Positions 32,730 through 42,200 of a DNA stretch of 64,000 bases are shown here, one piece after another. The notes beneath the pieces are model-generated. The model worked only from the letters and a program-made list of their open reading frames with translations. It was not told the origin of the DNA and did not search any database. Within the stretch, counting starts at the first letter, position 1. Each line of letters begins with the position of its first letter. Origin of the DNA: Chitinophagaceae bacterium. Its GTDB lineage: Bacteria > Bacteroidota > Bacteroidia > Chitinophagales > Chitinophagaceae. The stretch is from positions 1 to 64,000 of the forward strand of contig JAHBTJ010000012.1 in assembly GCA_019638595.1 (NCBI GenBank), given 5' to 3'. The translations under genes were made by a program, and so were the position numbers.

Positions 32730-34406
32730 TCAATTTTCTGCCAGGGCCATTAATAGTTCCCGCCTGGTTTTCCTGAAATGCCTGATGCTGGTATCATACC
32801 AGTCGAATTTATATACGATACCGTTAGTGATCTTTTTAGCCAGCGCAGGATTTTTTGCTTCCAGCATTCTTAATAACGTATTATCATTGATGCCATCTCG
32901 CATGGCTTCCAGCCGGATAGAACTGTATAATTTATGATAACCGGGATAGACGATCCATGCATCCCCTGCCGGTAAAAAATTACCGCCCTCATCGTTGGTA
33001 TCGGTAGATTCTACAAAAGGGGCATCATTCCACCAGTTAAAGCCCCAGTGCAGGTATCCTTCCATCTGGTATTTATAGTTTATCCAGTGCAGCAGCCTTG
33101 TTTTAATGAGTGGGAGGTCAATAAAGCGGTTGGCATAATTACCCTTGGGCGTCAGGCAGGTATAGAACCAAACCTCGTCACCGGCTTTTTTACGCTCCTG
33201 GTAAAAAGCAAAGTCTTTGTGCAGAAAGTCCAGTTGCGGTACCCACAGATCCATGATTTCCGCCAGGTCTGTAGTGTGGCATGCATCTGCGATCCTGATA
33301 TTGGGTACAATTGATTTGACATAGCTGGCAATATCTATATAGGATTGCTTGTTTTCTTCAATAGGTTCATCAGCAAGATACTGGTAATAATCAGCTATCC
33401 AGCCCTTTTCCTCTAAATGAGTCATCAGGGCTTTAAAGAATTGGGCATAGAAATTTTTAGCTCTTGCATCCCGGATAGGCAAATGCAGGAACACCGTAGA
33501 GTCTGCAACCGGTTCCGGCACCCGAACGATAAAAGGACTCGTCCAATTGCCAGTACGTTGCCCGATATGCCCTCCTTCCAGCCTGCCCAATACACCGGCT
33601 TTCTTAAAAATTTCAACTGCCTGGTCAAACCTGGAGAAATCAATGGTATACTGATCGCCTTCTTTTTTGTAGGTAGCCAGATCGAGTGGTGAGATCATAG
33701 CAACATTCTGACCATAGTCCGCCATTTTTTCCGCCACTATTTTCACCAGCTTCCAATACACCGTTCCATACAGTTCCATTTTTTCCCCGTTATTCATCAG
33801 TGCCAAACGTTCAGGCTCTAACGTATACCAGTTGGTGATCAATAATTGCTGTTTTTCCAGCTTTACATTATGCACATGGATTATGAACGACTTTTGTATG
33901 GTTTCGTTACCTGCCTGCACGCTGATCTTCACCGGGTAGGCGCCGGCTTTGGTTTCCTGGGGAATGGAAACCGTAATATAAAAAGATTGTGCCAGCCCTG
34001 CCTGCAGCCTCACAGGCTGGTTATCCAGTATGGGATCAGGGTAAAAGCCGGAATTGGAAACAAGCCGGTCAATTGCCTGATCTTTATAAGGCCGCCCCGC
34101 GCGAACATAACCTACAGGGCCACACGAAACAACAGCACCCGGCAGATCCGGCGCCTTTACTGTTACTTTCACCTGGTTCCTGTTTTGCATGCTTCGCAAT
34201 ACGAGCTGGGCGCTTACCATTTCTCCTTTTGCAGCATCCGTTTCTTTGAAATCTTCAACAGGTATAATGGTTTCAGGAAAAACCTTCTCTAACGGATCTA
34301 CCAGTATGGCAGATACCTGTGCCTGCACGAATGAAACCGGAAGAAGCCCGGCCAGCAGAAGCGCAACAGTAAATACAAATGCTTTAATACTATTTTTTAC
34401 TTTCAT
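32730..34406 (-). CDS. DUF4091 protein (glycoside-hydrolase-like), secreted
   Basis: A 558-residue protein with a signal peptide (about 1-29). The N-terminal half (about 30-190) contains beta-sandwich strands (ETKAGAYPVKISVQAG), the rest a TIM-barrel-like part with QYLADEPIEENKQSYIDIASYVK, VPQLDFLHKDFAFYQERKK, and the DUF4091 core YQMEGYLHWGFNWWNDAPF and DAWIVYPGYH...SIRLEAMRDGINDNTLL near the C-terminus. DUF4091 proteins are common next to SusCD pairs and are related to glycoside hydrolases (GH families with unresolved substrate). The pairing here supports carbohydrate processing at the cell surface or periplasm. Confidence 0.82.
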   Translation of the reverse strand: MKVKNSIKAFVFTVALLLAGLLPVSFVQAQVSAILVDPLEKVFPETIIPVEDFKETDAAKGEMVSAQLVLRSMQNRNQVKVTVKAPDLPGAVVSCGPVGYVRAGRPYKDQAIDRLVSNSGFYPDPILDNQPVRLQAGLAQSFYITVSIPQETKAGAYPVKISVQAGNETIQKSFIIHVHNVKLEKQQLLITNWYTLEPERLALMNNGEKMELYGTVYWKLVKIVAEKMADYGQNVAMISPLDLATYKKEGDQYTIDFSRFDQAVEIFKKAGVLGRLEGGHIGQRTGNWTSPFIVRVPEPVADSTVFLHLPIRDARAKNFYAQFFKALMTHLEEKGWIADYYQYLADEPIEENKQSYIDIASYVKSIVPNIRIADACHTTDLAEIMDLWVPQLDFLHKDFAFYQERKKAGDEVWFYTCLTPKGNYANRFIDLPLIKTRLLHWINYKYQMEGYLHWGFNWWNDAPFVESTDTNDEGGNFLPAGDAWIVYPGYHKLYSSIRLEAMRDGINDNTLLRMLEAKNPALAKKITNGIVYKFDWYDTSIRHFRKTRRELLMALAEN

Positions 34407-34672
34407 CCTCTTCTGACTTTAATTTTATATTTTCTACCTGCTAAAAACCTTGCCCAGGAAGTCCAATGCCTTCACATAGTTTTCTTCTGTGAAAAAGGTT
34501 CTAAGCAATATCAAAAACTGCGCTGCCCTGCTGCCGGGAAATTCCTGTTTCTCCTTCTGTCCGAAGGACTGTTCCAGGATATAGGGATACAATAGCGATT
34601 GTGTATCGCAATACATCACTGAAAATCATAAGTAAATTTATCCAGTCTTTTTGGGCTAATAACTATTTCCTT

Positions 34673-36169
34673 TTAATCGTTCTGCGGAATAGGCGCCCAG
34701 TAATAAGTATGAGTATCGTCATTAGGATGATTCATCAAAGGTACCTCAGACGGATCACGCAAAGCATTAGCCTTTCCTACTGTTTCTGTCCTGATCAAAT
34801 CAAACCACCGTACGCCGTTTTCTGCTGTAAATTCCCAACCTCTTTCTTCTACCACAGCATCTCTGAAAGCCGTTTGCGATAACCCGGCCGGGAGGTTTGC
34901 TAACCCAGCTCTGTGTCTTACTTCATTTACAGCAGCATAAGCGCTCGCGTCGGGACTTGCCGACATTGCCTGCGCTTCCGCGTATATCAATAAAACTTCT
35001 GCGTAACGAATAATAAATGTGGTTGCGCTGCTCCACCAGTCGTTGGCTGTATGCGTGCTCCAGTCATAATTATCATCATCCCGGTATTTCAGAAAATAAG
35101 GGTGCTTTTGCAGCGTATGTTGCCAGTCAACCACAGTGTTCGGATCGTTCTTTACAAAGTAGTCTTTTTGATAAGTGGCATCCTTGCGTGCACCCGCAGG
35201 AAACCGGTTATAAAATGAAATTTCACCGAAGCCGTCTTCCCATCCGCCTTCTTCATAGTCGGGTGCAAAAGGAGCCGGCGCCATCATATTCCCGTTCTCC
35301 CAGTTCCATTCCGGCACATCATTGCTGTAATAACAGGCAAACACCGCTTCTTTATTATACTTATTGCTTATTTTCCAGATATCGGCGAAATTGGTGAGTA
35401 AGCCATACCCCCAGGTAGCTTTGCCGTCAATTACTTCTTTAGCTTTAGCGGCCGCCAGCCCATATTTATCTGTTTGCTTAAGCGGCCAACCTGCCATTGT
35501 TAAATATACATTTGCCAGCAGCGATTTTGCGGAACCACGGGTAGCAAAAATATCAATACCATTTTGAGAGGCATTGCCTGTCCAGTGATCGGGTAGCATG
35601 GTTTCTGCTTTCTGAAGGTCTGCAACGATCAAATCATATATTTCCTGCACGCTGGCTTTGGGCCGGTCAGCCTCCGGAACAGCCTCTACAGGCATGGGTA
35701 CCTCACCCCATGTTCTGGTAAGATAAAAATAACTGATAGCCCGCATGAAGTATGCATATCCGCCGGCATTGTTTCTTTCTTCTTCTGTTGCTGATGTTGC
35801 ATTTTCATAATTAGCAATTAATGAGTTGGCAGATTTGATGGTTTTATAAAAGTACCCCCACCAGTCATTCATCCTGGCATTGGAGGAATTGGCATTAAAA
35901 ACATCAAAGTCAGAAAAATCAATTTTGTTTCCCGAACGTTTAGCGGCAATATCATCTCCGCCATAATGAACGCCCTCCACAACGTTAAATGCGCCGTTGA
36001 GCTGCAGGGCTAATGCCGCTTCGGCCATCTCAAGGTCTTTTGCCGTCTGATAAAAATTTCCCGGGGTCAGGCTTCCTTTCGGCGTTTCATCAAGAAAGCT
36101 TTTGCCGCAGCTTGTTGTTAACAGCATCAATACTGCTGTGCTGACTATATATATGTTGAATCTTTTCAT
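34673..36169 (-). CDS. RagB/SusD family outer-membrane substrate-binding lipoprotein
   Basis: A 498-residue lipoprotein with Cys21 (LLTTSCGKSFLDETP) and the SusD opening LDETPKGSLTPGNFYQTAKDLE. Further family patterns are AYFMRAISYFYLTRTWGEVPM, then DGNFR-like RSAKSLLANVYLTMAGWP, and the C-terminal IIRYAEVLLIYAEAQA, AYAAVNEVRHRAGLANLP, EERGWEFTAENGVRWFDLIRT. SusD lids the SusC channel and binds its glycan. It starts 24 bases behind the SusC stop, so it is cotranscribed. Substrate not deducible from sequence. Confidence 0.9.
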   Translation of the reverse strand: MKRFNIYIVSTAVLMLLTTSCGKSFLDETPKGSLTPGNFYQTAKDLEMAEAALALQLNGAFNVVEGVHYGGDDIAAKRSGNKIDFSDFDVFNANSSNARMNDWWGYFYKTIKSANSLIANYENATSATEEERNNAGGYAYFMRAISYFYLTRTWGEVPMPVEAVPEADRPKASVQEIYDLIVADLQKAETMLPDHWTGNASQNGIDIFATRGSAKSLLANVYLTMAGWPLKQTDKYGLAAAKAKEVIDGKATWGYGLLTNFADIWKISNKYNKEAVFACYYSNDVPEWNWENGNMMAPAPFAPDYEEGGWEDGFGEISFYNRFPAGARKDATYQKDYFVKNDPNTVVDWQHTLQKHPYFLKYRDDDNYDWSTHTANDWWSSATTFIIRYAEVLLIYAEAQAMSASPDASAYAAVNEVRHRAGLANLPAGLSQTAFRDAVVEERGWEFTAENGVRWFDLIRTETVGKANALRDPSEVPLMNHPNDDTHTYYWAPIPQND

Positions 36170-36193
36170 AAAAAATATCTTTAAGAATAATAA

Positions 36194-39169
36194 TTAGAAT
36201 CTTACCTGCAAACCCACAGTAATGGTTTTAGGCGAAGGATAAGCGCCGAGGTCTATACCTGCGTCGGTATCGCTGCTTGCCGAAGTAGAAGTAGCTTCCG
36301 GATCAAATCCTTTGTATTTGGTAAGCGTTGCGATATTTTGAGCGCTCACATAAATCTTTGCTGATGCGAGCTTCAATATATCTTTACTGACCTGGTAAGA
36401 AAGGCTCACGTTTTTTAAACGCACATAGCTGCCATCCTGTAAAAACTGTGTAGATTCAACCCAGCTTTTATTGGTGCTTCCCGGGTTAGCCCAGGTAGAT
36501 GATGTGTTAGAAGCTGTCCAGTAATTGGCAGCATCTGCAAGGTTAATGAACTTTACATCACTGGTGGGAATGGCTGTAGCCGCATATGTTGCATTGAATA
36601 TTTTATTACCGTGGCTACCCTGCACAAAAATATTCAGCTCAAAATTTTTATAAGTAAAATTGTTATTAAAGCCCCATTGCATTTTTGGGGTGGCTGAAGC
36701 TGTGATCACCCTGTCTTCAAACCCAACAGAACCATTGCCGTCTACATCCCTGTACATAGCATCGCCTGCTTTATAAATTCCCTTGTCAGACTGGTAAACT
36801 CCTTCCCATGGAATAAGGTAAAAAGCGCCCAGCGGCTGACCTACTTTTACAACCTGTATGCTATTGGTGATAAGCCCTGCACCTACCCAACTTCTCTCAA
36901 GCATCGAGTCCGCGCCCAGGCTTACTACTTTATTTTGATTGAAGGAGAATGAAACCGCCGCGTTCCAGTTAAAGTTTTTCCCGGCAACAGGGTTGGCGTC
37001 AATCATCAGCTCCCATCCCCTGTTGTTTACTTTGCCTATGTTTTTCAGGTAAGATCCGCCACCATCGTAATTAGCGATCCTGGTAAACAGCAGCAGGTCG
37101 CTGGTATTTTTGTTATAATAATCGGCGCTTACGTTAAGACGATTATTAAAAAAGCCTAAATCAAGGCCAACATTCAACTGCTTGGATGTTTCCCATTTTA
37201 CATCGGGAGTGGCAGGATTACCCAGCGTATAAGCCGGGCTTAAAGTAGTGGTTCCATAGGAATAAGTGGTAGCGGCAAGCAAGCCCAGTGTGCTGTAAGG
37301 GCCAACAGCCTGGTTACCTGTGATGCCCCACCCGGCTCTCAGCTTAAGGTTTGAAAAAATGCCCAGCTCCTCAATGAACTTCTCATTCGATAATTTCCAG
37401 CCTGCGCTGAAAGATGGGAAATTACTCCATTTGTTATCGCCCTGGAATTTGGAAGAACCATCACGACGCATAGTAGCTGTAAGCAGATACTTATCGTTGT
37501 AGCTATATGCAATGCGCCCCATGTAAGATAATAAGGCCCAATTTGAGTACCCCGAGGAGATAGCCTGCGCAGTATTCAAACCCAGGTTGTAATACCCATT
37601 TGATAAGGATGCCAAACCGGAACCGGAAGCGCTGAAGCTGGAGTAATTGCTGGATGTTGATTCCATTAAAGCAGTTGCTGTAAGATCGTGATTGCCGAAT
37701 GCCTTATGGAAAGTAAGGATATTGCTGTTTTGAAAAGTATAGCTTTCGGATGAGCTCTGTCCGGAAGCATTATTACCAGGACTTATCCATTCATTATTTA
37801 AGAATGCATACTTCGACATATTCATGTCAAGCCCTGCATTAATGTTTAATGTTAACCAGTCGGTAATGTTATACTTTAGCTTGCCATTAAAAATGCCTAC
37901 GTTCGAAAAATTATTTCCCACCCTCTCTTTGATGATCATATATGGATTCGACCAGATAGGCGAAATGCCATACCGGTTATATTCTCCGGGTGAATCGTAT
38001 ACATCTTCCGTAGGCGCCCATGTAAGTGCGCTGGTAACCGGGTTGCCTTTTGACCCTATATCGCCATTATTATGAGAGTTGATGCGGGCAGCATATACAT
38101 TGATGCCGAAGCTCAAACGCCTGGTAAGTTTTAAATCAATATTTGATCTTACACCAAATCTTTTCTGGTTACTGTTGGTAAGTAAGCCTTCCTGGTTTAT
38201 ATAGAAACCGGACACATAGTATTTTGCATTTTCTGTGCCTCCGTTTACCGACAGTTGATGACTTTGCGTAACTGAGCTGGCAAAAAGAAGGCTCTGCCAG
38301 TCTGTAGTTTTTCCGGCGTAGGAATCCGGGCTTGGAAATACGTCAGCGCCTGCGGTAAGGTTGGCGGTTTTAGCGTACGTAACCGCATCCATCAGGTCGT
38401 ATGTTTTCATGGGCTTGTTAAAGCTCATAAAACCGTTATATTCTATTTTAGCCGCACCGGTAGCCCCGCTTCTGGTAGTAATGATTACAACACCGTTAGC
38501 TCCACGCGATCCGTATACTGCGGTAGCGGAAGCATCTTTCAGTATTTCCATTGAAGCAATGTCATTTACATTGATATCTGCCAGTCCGGTACTGCTAAGC
38601 GCAACACCGTCAACCACATACAAAGGGTCATTACTGGCATTTACGGAGTTGGCGCCGCGAATACGGATCTTTACCTCCCCGCCGGGCGCACCTGAATTAT
38701 TGGTTACGGATACGCCGGCAACACGTCCCTGTAAAGCAGAAGACGCGTTCAATACGGGCTGATCTTTATACGCTTTAGAAGAAAGCGTAGCAATAGAACC
38801 GGTCAGGTCTTTTCGTTTTTGAGTACCATAACCAATTACAACAATATCATCTAACTGCCCATCCTTATTCTTTAGCTGAACAGCCAGCGGTACATTTCCG
38901 GATAATGCCGCTTCCTGTGTTTCCATACCAGCGAACGAAAAAACCAGGACTTTAGCAGTTCCGGGTACTTCTATAATAAAGGAACCATCATTTACTGTAG
39001 TAGTAGCAATACTTGTTCCCTTTACTGTCACCGTTACGCCTTCTAACGGTGTTTGATCAGGACCAGTAACTTTTCCGGTAATTTTTTTAACCTGGGAATA
39101 GCTGAGTGCAGTGGTGAGAACCCCCAGGAATAGAAGAAATAGCTTTTTTTCAAATATGGCCATAAGCAT
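36194..39169 (-). CDS. SusC/RagA family TonB-linked outer-membrane protein
   Basis: A 991-residue protein: signal peptide (about 1-26), a carboxypeptidase-D regulatory-like domain (KKITGKVTGPDQTPLEGVTVTVKG, about 28-105), a TonB-box-like VVIGYGTQKRKDLTGSI, the plug (LQGRVAGVSVTNNSGAPGGEVKIRIRG, VDGVALS, LKDASATAVYGSRGANGVV) and a beta-barrel ending FPSPKTITVGLQVRF-like. SusC proteins import oligosaccharides with energy from TonB. ATG 39169 and ATG 39163 are both possible. Divergent from nothing: the regulator gene ends behind the promoter at 39285. Expression is probably set by that regulator through the paired GGGGGA boxes upstream. Confidence 0.92.
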   Translation of the reverse strand: MLMAIFEKKLFLLFLGVLTTALSYSQVKKITGKVTGPDQTPLEGVTVTVKGTSIATTTVNDGSFIIEVPGTAKVLVFSFAGMETQEAALSGNVPLAVQLKNKDGQLDDIVVIGYGTQKRKDLTGSIATLSSKAYKDQPVLNASSALQGRVAGVSVTNNSGAPGGEVKIRIRGANSVNASNDPLYVVDGVALSSTGLADINVNDIASMEILKDASATAVYGSRGANGVVIITTRSGATGAAKIEYNGFMSFNKPMKTYDLMDAVTYAKTANLTAGADVFPSPDSYAGKTTDWQSLLFASSVTQSHQLSVNGGTENAKYYVSGFYINQEGLLTNSNQKRFGVRSNIDLKLTRRLSFGINVYAARINSHNNGDIGSKGNPVTSALTWAPTEDVYDSPGEYNRYGISPIWSNPYMIIKERVGNNFSNVGIFNGKLKYNITDWLTLNINAGLDMNMSKYAFLNNEWISPGNNASGQSSSESYTFQNSNILTFHKAFGNHDLTATALMESTSSNYSSFSASGSGLASLSNGYYNLGLNTAQAISSGYSNWALLSYMGRIAYSYNDKYLLTATMRRDGSSKFQGDNKWSNFPSFSAGWKLSNEKFIEELGIFSNLKLRAGWGITGNQAVGPYSTLGLLAATTYSYGTTTLSPAYTLGNPATPDVKWETSKQLNVGLDLGFFNNRLNVSADYYNKNTSDLLLFTRIANYDGGGSYLKNIGKVNNRGWELMIDANPVAGKNFNWNAAVSFSFNQNKVVSLGADSMLERSWVGAGLITNSIQVVKVGQPLGAFYLIPWEGVYQSDKGIYKAGDAMYRDVDGNGSVGFEDRVITASATPKMQWGFNNNFTYKNFELNIFVQGSHGNKIFNATYAATAIPTSDVKFINLADAANYWTASNTSSTWANPGSTNKSWVESTQFLQDGSYVRLKNVSLSYQVSKDILKLASAKIYVSAQNIATLTKYKGFDPEATSTSASSDTDAGIDLGAYPSPKTITVGLQVRF

Positions 39170-39182
39170 AAGTTTTAGATGT

Positions 39183-39249
39183 GTAATTTACTCATACAAA
39201 ACACCTGCCAAAGGGGGATAATTCGTACAATTAGGGGGACAAAATGGTA
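39183..39249 (-). promoter_or_regulatory. SusC promoter with two phased GGGGGA boxes
   Basis: On the minus strand a TTTG (39209-39212) lies 18 bases from TAAATTAC (39183-39190), near the Bacteroidota -33/-7 pattern (TTG, TAnnTTTG). Directly upstream are two direct repeats, GGGGGATAATTCGTA (39213) and GGGGGACAAAATGGTA (39234), 21 bases apart, that is two helix turns, as AraC-type regulators require. The predicted leader would be short, so the -7 position is tentative. Confidence 0.4.
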
Positions 39250-39284
39250 AATTAACTAATTGATTTTCAAATAAAACAGAATTT

Positions 39285-42200
39285 TCACTGTATTTTTTTC
39301 TGTAATATTTCTGTTACATGAAACTCTTTATCAAATGAGTTTTTATAGCGCTTTACGTATTCTGATGGAGGCATTCCGTAAAGCTTTACAAACTGCTGCC
39401 TGAAGTATTTCAAATCCGAAAAGCCCACTTTAGAAGCCGCTTCACCAATATTGATATCAGTGCTCAACAACAATACCGCAGCCTTCCTTAACCGGATCAG
39501 GCGTATAAAAGCATTGACTGATCCGCCGGAAATGGTTTTTACCTTTTTATATAGGCCCGAATGGCTCAGGTTCATTTCTTTCATCAGCATTTTTATGGTA
39601 AACTCTTCATTGTCAATATTCCTTTCCACTACAGCTATACATTTTTCTAAAAACTCTTTATGTATGCCAGATACCCTTGTGTTGCTTTTCTGCAGGGTAA
39701 TTCTGTCGAAAAAGTATTGCTGCAGCGTACTGCGGCTTTTGAGTATATTATTAACCCGTGCTACTAAAAGTTCTTTTTCAAAAGGCTTGGTAATATAATC
39801 GTCTGCCCCGCATTCTATTCCGTTCAGCTTAATTTCTGAAGACAGGGAAGCTGTAAGCAGTATTACCGGTATATGTTTCAGGCTGGCGGTTTCTTTTATT
39901 TTCCTGCAAAATTCTATACCGGTCATCCCGCCCATAATAACATCGGTAATAATAACATCCGGCAGATATTTTGTTGCCAGTTCCCATCCCGCTTCGGCAG
40001 ATACAGCCCCATACACAATAAATTTCCCTTTGAAAACCTGTAAAAGATATTGGCGTATTTCACTGTTATCATCTACTATCAACACCGTTTTTTTGTCAGA
40101 AAAAATACCCTGCCATTCAGTTTTTGATACTGCAATATCTGCGGGGGTATCCATGGATAGAGGCGCGCCTGTGAGTTCGTCAAGTAACAAAGCCTCTTCA
40201 TTTATTTCTTCATCAATACACTGTCCGTCAAAATGAGCAGTTCCTTTTTTAAGTGTAACAATAAATGTTGTGCCCTGCCCTGCTTCACTTACATAATTTA
40301 TTTCACCTTTATGCGCATCAATCAATTGCTTTGTAAGATACAGTCCAATGCCAAATCCGCTTTGCGAAGCCGTTTTTTTGCCAGGCTGCTGATAAAATCT
40401 TTCAAACACACGGCTGCCTGCCTTATTATCAATTCCGGTGCCTGTATCGCTTACGGATAATCTTACCAAATGATCATCTTCTTCAATGTGCACAGTAACT
40501 GATCCGCCGGCGGGAGTGAATTTCAGCGCGTTCGATATAAGATTAAACAAAATGATCTCAATCTTTTCTCTGTCTATAGCTAATTCAACGTCAGCATTAT
40601 CACAAATGAATTTGTATTGAATGTTTTTGATTTTAGCCAGATAGCTAAAGCATTCGTACACTTCGCGACACAGGGCTGAAAAGTTTTGCCGGGTTATTTT
40701 TAAATCGCCCGTATCTGTATCCACTTTTTGAAATAACAGCAATTGATCAACAAGGCTCAGCAGCCTCCTTGCATTGCGATATACAAGGTTGAGGTCTGCC
40801 ACACCTGAGTTTTTCTGAGGATTAAAAAGCAGCTCTTTCAAAGGGTTGATGATAAGCGTAAGAGGTGATCTGAACTCATGAGAAACATTGGTAAAAAACT
40901 GTAGCTTTTTATCGTTAAGCTCTTTCTCCTTTTCTGCTTCCTTTTTCGTCCATGCTACCTGGTAAACCAGTCTTTCTTTATCTACCTTATACCTTACATA
41001 CAGGTATATCAATGATACTGCGGCACAGGCATATGCAAGGTATGCCCACCAGCTTCTGTACCAGGGCGGCATTACTATAATGGTAAGCTGTTGCTGCTGG
41101 TTATTCCACAGCCCGTCGGTGTTTGAAGATTTTACTTTAAATGTATAAGTACCCTCATGAAGTCCTGAATAGTTTACGGTTCGGGTTTTACTGGTATAAA
41201 TCCAGTCATTATCCCTTCCTTCCAGGTAATACGCATACTGTATTTTATCTGGCGACGAATATTCAGGAGTAAGAAAATCTATTGACAGGTTGCCTTTATT
41301 AAAGGGTATTTTTATTTCCTGGATGCCGTGGATATTGTATTTACTAATATAGTTTTCAACATTTTCAATGGCTGCATTATTAACTCTTATAGAAGATATT
41401 AAAACCGGTGCAATTGTTTTGTTGATATGTATGTTACCGGGATAAAAAATATTGAATCCCTTAATGCCTCCAAACAACATTTCACCCGATTGCAATGGAA
41501 GCGCGGCATTATAGATAAATTGATTGCTCTGAAGTCCATCCGATTGCGAATAGTTGGTAAACTTCATTGTTGCCGGATCTAATCGCGATATGCCGTTAAA
41601 AGTGCTAAGCCATAAGTTACCGGTACTGTCTTCAAGTATACTTAAAATAGCATTGCTGCTTAGCCCTTCCTTATCAGTGTATCTTTTAAAACTGCCATTG
41701 CTCCTGTTGAATAATAATAGCCCTCCGTCTTCGGTACCTATCCAGAAATTATTCCTTTTATCCTCATAAATAACCCTTACCCTGCTGTCTACGAAATACC
41801 TTTCGTGTTTTTTATTTGTACTGTCAATTTTTATAAGCGATTTACGATCTCCCATCCAAAGTATGTTATTACGATCTTCTGCAATGCTGATCACTTCCGT
41901 CAGTTTGTCATCAAATAGCTCAAAAGCACCGGTTTTCCTGTTGAACCTGTAAACGCTGCCGGGGTTGAAGGTAGATGCCCATACAACAGCATTATGATCT
42001 TCATATATTTTCCAAACAGACTTTTCTTGCTGCCCGGTTACGGGATTAAAACAGGGGAACTTTTCAAATGAGTTATTTTGAGGAATAAAGCGGTTAATGC
42101 CACCATCCCAGGTTGTAACCCATAGATCTTTACTCCTGTCAATCATTATGGAAGTGACCTGGTTTCCACTTATTGAGCGAGTATTGCCAGGCTGGTGCCG

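Noticed and set aside
34434-34619. Minus-strand frame of 61 codons between the DUF4091 and SusD genes
   Set aside because: No domain, no clear start signal; probably chance.
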